From: Lepus europaeus
Taxonomy: Eukaryota; Chordata; Mammalia; Lagomorpha; Leporidae
DNA: 64,000 bases
NCBI RefSeq assembly: GCF_033115175.1
Contig: NC_084847.1
Span: 51,655,612 to 51,719,611 of the forward strand
Reading direction: 5' to 3'
The position numbers were made by a program, and so were the translations under genes. Shown here in pieces: positions 60,363-64,000 of the stretch. Under the pieces are notes generated by a model. That model saw nothing but the letters and a program-made list of their open reading frames with translations. It did not search any database and was not told the DNA's origin. How positions within the stretch are numbered: position 1 is the first letter of the stretch; each line of letters begins with the position of its first letter.

Positions 60363-60739
60363 ATGCCTCGCAGCAGCCCCCATGCTGTCACTGTCGTCAC
60401 GCGCATTCGCCACAGTGGCTCACGTGTCACTCCTGGAAGCACTGTCTTCTTGTTTTTTCCAAGCCCCTGATTCTCTTCCTACTTCCCCAGGGCCTTCCTA
60501 AGGTCCCTGGTGAACTTAGCCCCCTGTCCCTGGCTATTTGTAAATCCTGGAAGTCCTCAAGTTTCCATTCCGGAAGCTTCTTTCTACCCCCCCCCCCACA
60601 CACACACACCCCTGCCTTCTCAACTGTAGTTTCAGTTGCCTTCAACTTCTCGTCGGCTGACTCAGAGTTCCAGGCCCGAGTGGGTGACCCCGCTGAGGCC
60701 ACGCCCCTCCCCCGTGCTTGGCACCACCAGGTCCAGGTT

Positions 60740-60835
60740 AGCCTTTGGTTTCTGATGGGCACGTCTGTCTTTCTACCCACAAAGGCCCTAAAAGAAGGGC
60801 CTTGGTTCTTTCAGGGGTACCCCCTCTCTGGTACA
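60740..60835 (+). mobile_element. Possible L2 3'-end fragment
   Basis: gggcacgtctgtctttctacc then ccttggttctttcag, related to the copy at 59905. Confidence 0.4.
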
Positions 60836-60939
60836 CCCCATCCAAGCCGAGGCCTGTCCATTCGACGCTGTACCCGTCTTTGCAGCCGGCCATTTCTCCC
60901 CATCTCTCCGGCTCATCTCCCCTTCCTCCGCCCTTCCCG

Positions 60940-61795
60940 GGGGCTGTCACAGTAGCCTCCTTACCGAGTTTCCTCCCGCCTCCTCCTGCACATCGCAACC
61001 AGAACGGTCTTTTCACAAATGCCTAATTCATCCTGTCGCTCCTTTGCCAGAAGCCTATCAATGTCTCTCCATTGTCCGGCTGACCTGCCCCTTGCCTTTC
61101 TGTCCAGATTCCTTTTTAAAAAATTTTTTTTTATTATTTTTTGCCAGGCAGAGTTAGACAGTGAGAGAGAGAGAGTTATAGACAGTGAGAGAGAGACACA
61201 GAGAGAAAGGTCTTCCTTCCGTTGGTTCACTCCCTAATGGCCGCCACGGCCAGCGCTGTGCCAATCCGAAGCCAGGAGCCAGGTGCTTCCTCCCAGTCTC
61301 CCATGCGGGTGCAGGGCCCAAGGACCTGGGCCATCCTCCACTGCCCTCCCGGGCCACAGCAGAGAGCTGGACTGGAAGAGGAGCAACTGGGACTAGTACC
61401 CAGGGTGCCGGCGCTGCAGGCAGAGGATTAGCCAAGTGAGCCACGGGGCTGGCTGAGATTCCTCTTGTAGTGTCGGGGCTCCAGCCTCTCTTTAGGGTCC
61501 CCCTGCCCACAGGGCCTTTGCACATGCAGCCCCTGCTACTGGGAGCTCGTTGCCTAGGTAACACCTCCTTGGCCTTTGTCTTAGCTCAACAATCTTCGTC
61601 CGGGAAGCTTTTCCAGCCCCCTCCTGGTTTGCTCTCAGAACCCTCGATCACTTTCCTTCCTTGCCAAGTTCAGTGTGGTTATACTGTGTTTTCTGATTAT
61701 TGGATTGTGTTACGCTTCCCTCAATAGCCTGTGTGCTCCAGTAGGGTGCGGCCAGCCAGGTCTATTTTTGCCGCGTTCCCGGCGTCTGCCACATT
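60940..61795 (+). mobile_element. L2 LINE fragment split by a CSINE
   Basis: cacatcgcaaccagaacggtc, aagcctatcaatgtctctcc, cagggcctttgcacatgcagc, tcttagctcaacaatcttcg, tgtgctccagtagggtgcgg and cgtctgccacattaga follow L2 order to near its 3' end. Confidence 0.75.
61108..61454 (-). mobile_element. CSINE, minus, inserted in L2
   Basis: tttttttattattttttgccag through agtgagccacggggctggc; agattcct on both sides fits a duplication. Confidence 0.92.
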
Positions 61796-61809
61796 AGAGA
61801 ACAAAGCGT

Positions 61810-62150
61810 TGGCCGGCTCCGTGGCTCAACAGGCTAATCCTCCGCCTTGCGGCGCCGGCACACCGGGTTCTAGTCCCGGTCGGGGCACCGATCCTGTCCC
61901 GGTTGCCCCTCTTCCAGGCCAGCTCTCTGCTGTGGCCAGGGAGTGCAGTGGAGGGTGGCCCAAGTCCTTGGGCCCTGCACCCCATGGGAGACCAGGAGAA
62001 GCACCTGGCTCCTGCCATCGGAACAGCGCGGTGCGCCGGCCGCAGCGCGCTACCGCAGCGGCCATTGGAGGGTGAACCAACGGCAAAAGGAAGACCTTTC
62101 TCTCTGTCTCTCTCTCACTGTCCACTCTGCCTGTCAAAAAAAAAAAAAAA
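61810..62150 (+). mobile_element. CSINE, ctgtc-tail subtype, with TSD
   Basis: tggccggctccgtggctcaac through ctgcctgtcaaaaa. A perfect 14-bp duplication agagaacaaagcgt (61796-61809 and 62151-62164) flanks it. Confidence 0.95.
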
Positions 62151-62343
62151 AGAGAACAAAGCGTGACTTGGTGAACACGGTTTTCGAGGACAGGGAACAT
62201 AAAGGTTTCCTTTGACAATTTCAGGGCCCACACACGAATGGATGCACACACGTGTGTAGGATGTCTAAGAACGCAGAGTTCCAGGGGATCCGCTCATCCA
62301 TCCATCCATTCGCTCCCAAGTCACATGGAAAGGGATCCACACG

Positions 62344-62568
62344 GGGCCGGCGCCGTGGCTCACTTGGTTAATCCTCCTCCTCCTGTGGCGCTGGCATCCC
62401 ATATGGGTGCTGGGTTCTAGTCCCGGCTGCTCCTCTTCCAGGCCAGCTCTCTGCTGTGGCCTGGGAGGGCAGTGGAGGATGGCCCAAGTGCTTGGGCGCC
62501 TGCACCCCATGGGAGACCAGGAGAAGCACCTGGCTCCTGGCTTAGGATCAGCGCAGCGCTGGCCTGGC
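62344..62568 (+). mobile_element. CSINE, 3'-truncated
   Basis: acggggccggcgccgtggctc through gatcagcgcagcgctggcc; tail absent. Confidence 0.9.
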
Positions 62569-63574
62569 CTCCCACTCACCCATCTCAACCTGTGTTCCTT
62601 CTCACATTGGCAGCCCTTCCCCCAAGGCCCCAGGCAACTCTGTCCCCTATTTGTATAAATCCTATCCCCCCAAAACGGCCCCCCCCCCACCATCAAGGCC
62701 ATCATTCTGGTGGCCAGAGCTTATCATTCGTCCCAGCAGTCTGCCGGCCAGAGCGAGTGGCTTAGCCAGGGCTGGGCCATAGAACCCCAGGAAGACCTCT
62801 CAGGGTAAGTACCAGAGCCCCGGGGACACCTGGTCATAGCCATGAGCAGGTGGGGGGTGTTGAGGGCCAGTGCGCCCCTGGCGGGAAGAAGGCCTCTGCC
62901 TGGAGAGCATGGCTGGCCGGGGCCACAGCTGGACCTGGAGGGGACTCAGAAAACTTCCACGGAGAGAGGGGTGTCCCCAACACAGTCCTCATGCCTGGCC
63001 TTTTGGACACCTGAGCTCTGGGAGCGACTGGCCGGACAGGTGTGCCCAAGAACCGTCCACTCTCTTGGTGGTGTGCAAATGGGGCAGGATCACCTTGGCA
63101 CTGTGCCACGGCACGCAGGGCTCAGGCCTCCAGGTTTGTCCACATCCGTTTCCCACCGGGCACTTGCAACACCAGCTCCTGGCTACTTCCTGTCCCTTAC
63201 GGGATGCGTCACCATCACTGGGGCCAACTCCGCTTCCCCACCCCCAGCCCTTCTTCCGCTTTGCATCTCTTGCCAGGAGGCACCTTTGGCCTCACACCGG
63301 GCAGCACTGGGTTGTAGCCAGTCCGATGGCAGAAACCAGCCTGGTTCCGCCAGTCCTTTCCTAGCCGCGCCTTGCCCTGAGCCTTGATGCGACAGCCGAC
63401 ATGAGCTGCTTCTGCCCTCAGTAGTCACACCGGATCTGAAGGCAGCAGGCTTTGTGTTCACCTCCAGGGTGGGGAGGGAGCAGCCCCGGCCTGATTCCCC
63501 AGATTGCAGGGAGAGACCTGGCCTTCTAGATACAGGAGCCAACTGGCCACCTAGGCGCTTGCTCTGTGATCATT
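62569..63574. other. Unannotated intergenic stretch
   Basis: GC-rich, low in SINEs. Open frames such as 62842-63387 have no recognisable domain. By synteny the next gene should be HIP1 (minus strand), and part of its long 3' UTR could lie here, but I cannot show it. Confidence 0.4.
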
Positions 63575-63872
63575 GGCACGGTCAGTGCTGTGATCTGAGT
63601 AGTGCCCTCCCCCCATCTCATGCAAGGGTTTAAGCCCCAAGTCCTCTGTTAATGGCACTATGAGGGCGGAACTTAATCCATGCTGGTGTTTAGCTTAGTA
63701 CGGAGCCCGCTAGGTGGCGCCCAGTGAGGCCGATGGCCATGCAACAACACAGCTAGAGGGGCCCTTCCAAGCTCCCTGGGGCCATGCTGTTTGGATTGCA
63801 GCTAAGTCAACCTCTTATCTAGTTAGCCTGCCCTCGGGCATTTCGTTATAGTCCTGAAAAGCTGCCAATGGG
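63575..63872 (+). mobile_element. Fossil solo LTR, MaLR (ERVL-related) type
   Basis: ctgtgatctgagtagtgccc, gtttaagccccaagtcctc, ggcggaacttaatccatg and gcatttcgttatagtcctg follow the order of MLT/MST-type LTRs. It is a lone, heavily eroded LTR with no internal region, probably predating the placental radiation. Confidence 0.45.
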
Positions 63873-63899
63873 ACAGGGCCCCTCTCCAAGGGGCTGGAA

Positions 63900-64000
63900 C
63901 TGCAGCCAGGCGAGGCGTGTTGTATCAGAGTGCGGGTTCCAGTCCCAGCTGCTCCACTTCCCATCCAGCTTCCCGCTAATGTGCCTGGGAAGGCAGCAGA
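63900..64000 (+). mobile_element. CSINE, cut by the window edge
   Basis: gcgggttccagtcccagctgc through tgtgcctgggaaggcagcag; head eroded, continues past the end. Confidence 0.85.

Noticed and set aside
62842-63387. 181-codon plus-strand frame, considered as HIP1 or another neighbour
   Set aside because: The residues do not resemble HIP1 or any family I know.

Overview
The window is mammalian nuclear DNA, almost certainly from a lagomorph and most likely rabbit (Oryctolagus). The coding exons are split by GT-AG introns. The intergenic space and introns are packed with the tRNA-derived lagomorph C-type SINE (CSINE): heads of the form ggccggcgctgtggcgcag, a body containing tggcccaagtgcttgggcc, and A-rich tails with aaataaat. 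A lagomorph-type L1 3' end is also present. There is no bacterial, plasmid or phage content.

Four host genes are readable, and their order and orientation match the Williams-Beuren syndrome synteny block (human 7q11.23, mouse chr5). From left to right they are FKBP6 on the minus strand (first five coding exons, 3480-6242; the rest lies beyond position 1), TRIM50 on the plus strand (six coding exons, 10116-15940), NSUN5 on the plus strand (ten coding exons, 18960-22609) and POM121 on the minus strand (thirteen coding exons, 24151-41463). I checked every exon junction by hand for GT/AG signals and phase. TRIM50 closes at 487 codons, NSUN5 at 465 and POM121 at 1203. FKBP6 and TRIM50 lie head to head; NSUN5 and POM121 lie tail to tail and probably overlap in their 3' UTRs. 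Each gene is present once, whereas in human the TRIM50, NSUN5 and POM121 families lie in segmental duplications flanking the deletion region.

From 41.5 kb to the right edge I find no convincing coding gene. This part holds CSINEs, often nested with clear target-site duplications, fossil L1 and L2 pieces, an L1 3' end, a MIR piece and an old MaLR-type solo LTR. The exception is a GC/CpG-rich island at about 58.86-59.48 kb with a perfect palindromic RFX X-box and a possible minus-strand first exon of unknown gene.

The four genes do unrelated jobs: FKBP6 is a germ-cell HSP90 co-chaperone, TRIM50 a RING E3 ligase, NSUN5 a 28S rRNA m5C methyltransferase and POM121 a pore-membrane nucleoporin. They share synteny, not a pathway. 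I did not find a new multi-gene system. The points most worth a second look are the roughly 950-bp GC/CACC-box minisatellite just upstream of FKBP6, the X-box CpG island, a piece of POM121 exon 5 duplicated into intron 3, a two-way polyadenylation signal between NSUN5 and POM121, and a short dispersed repeat with four copies.
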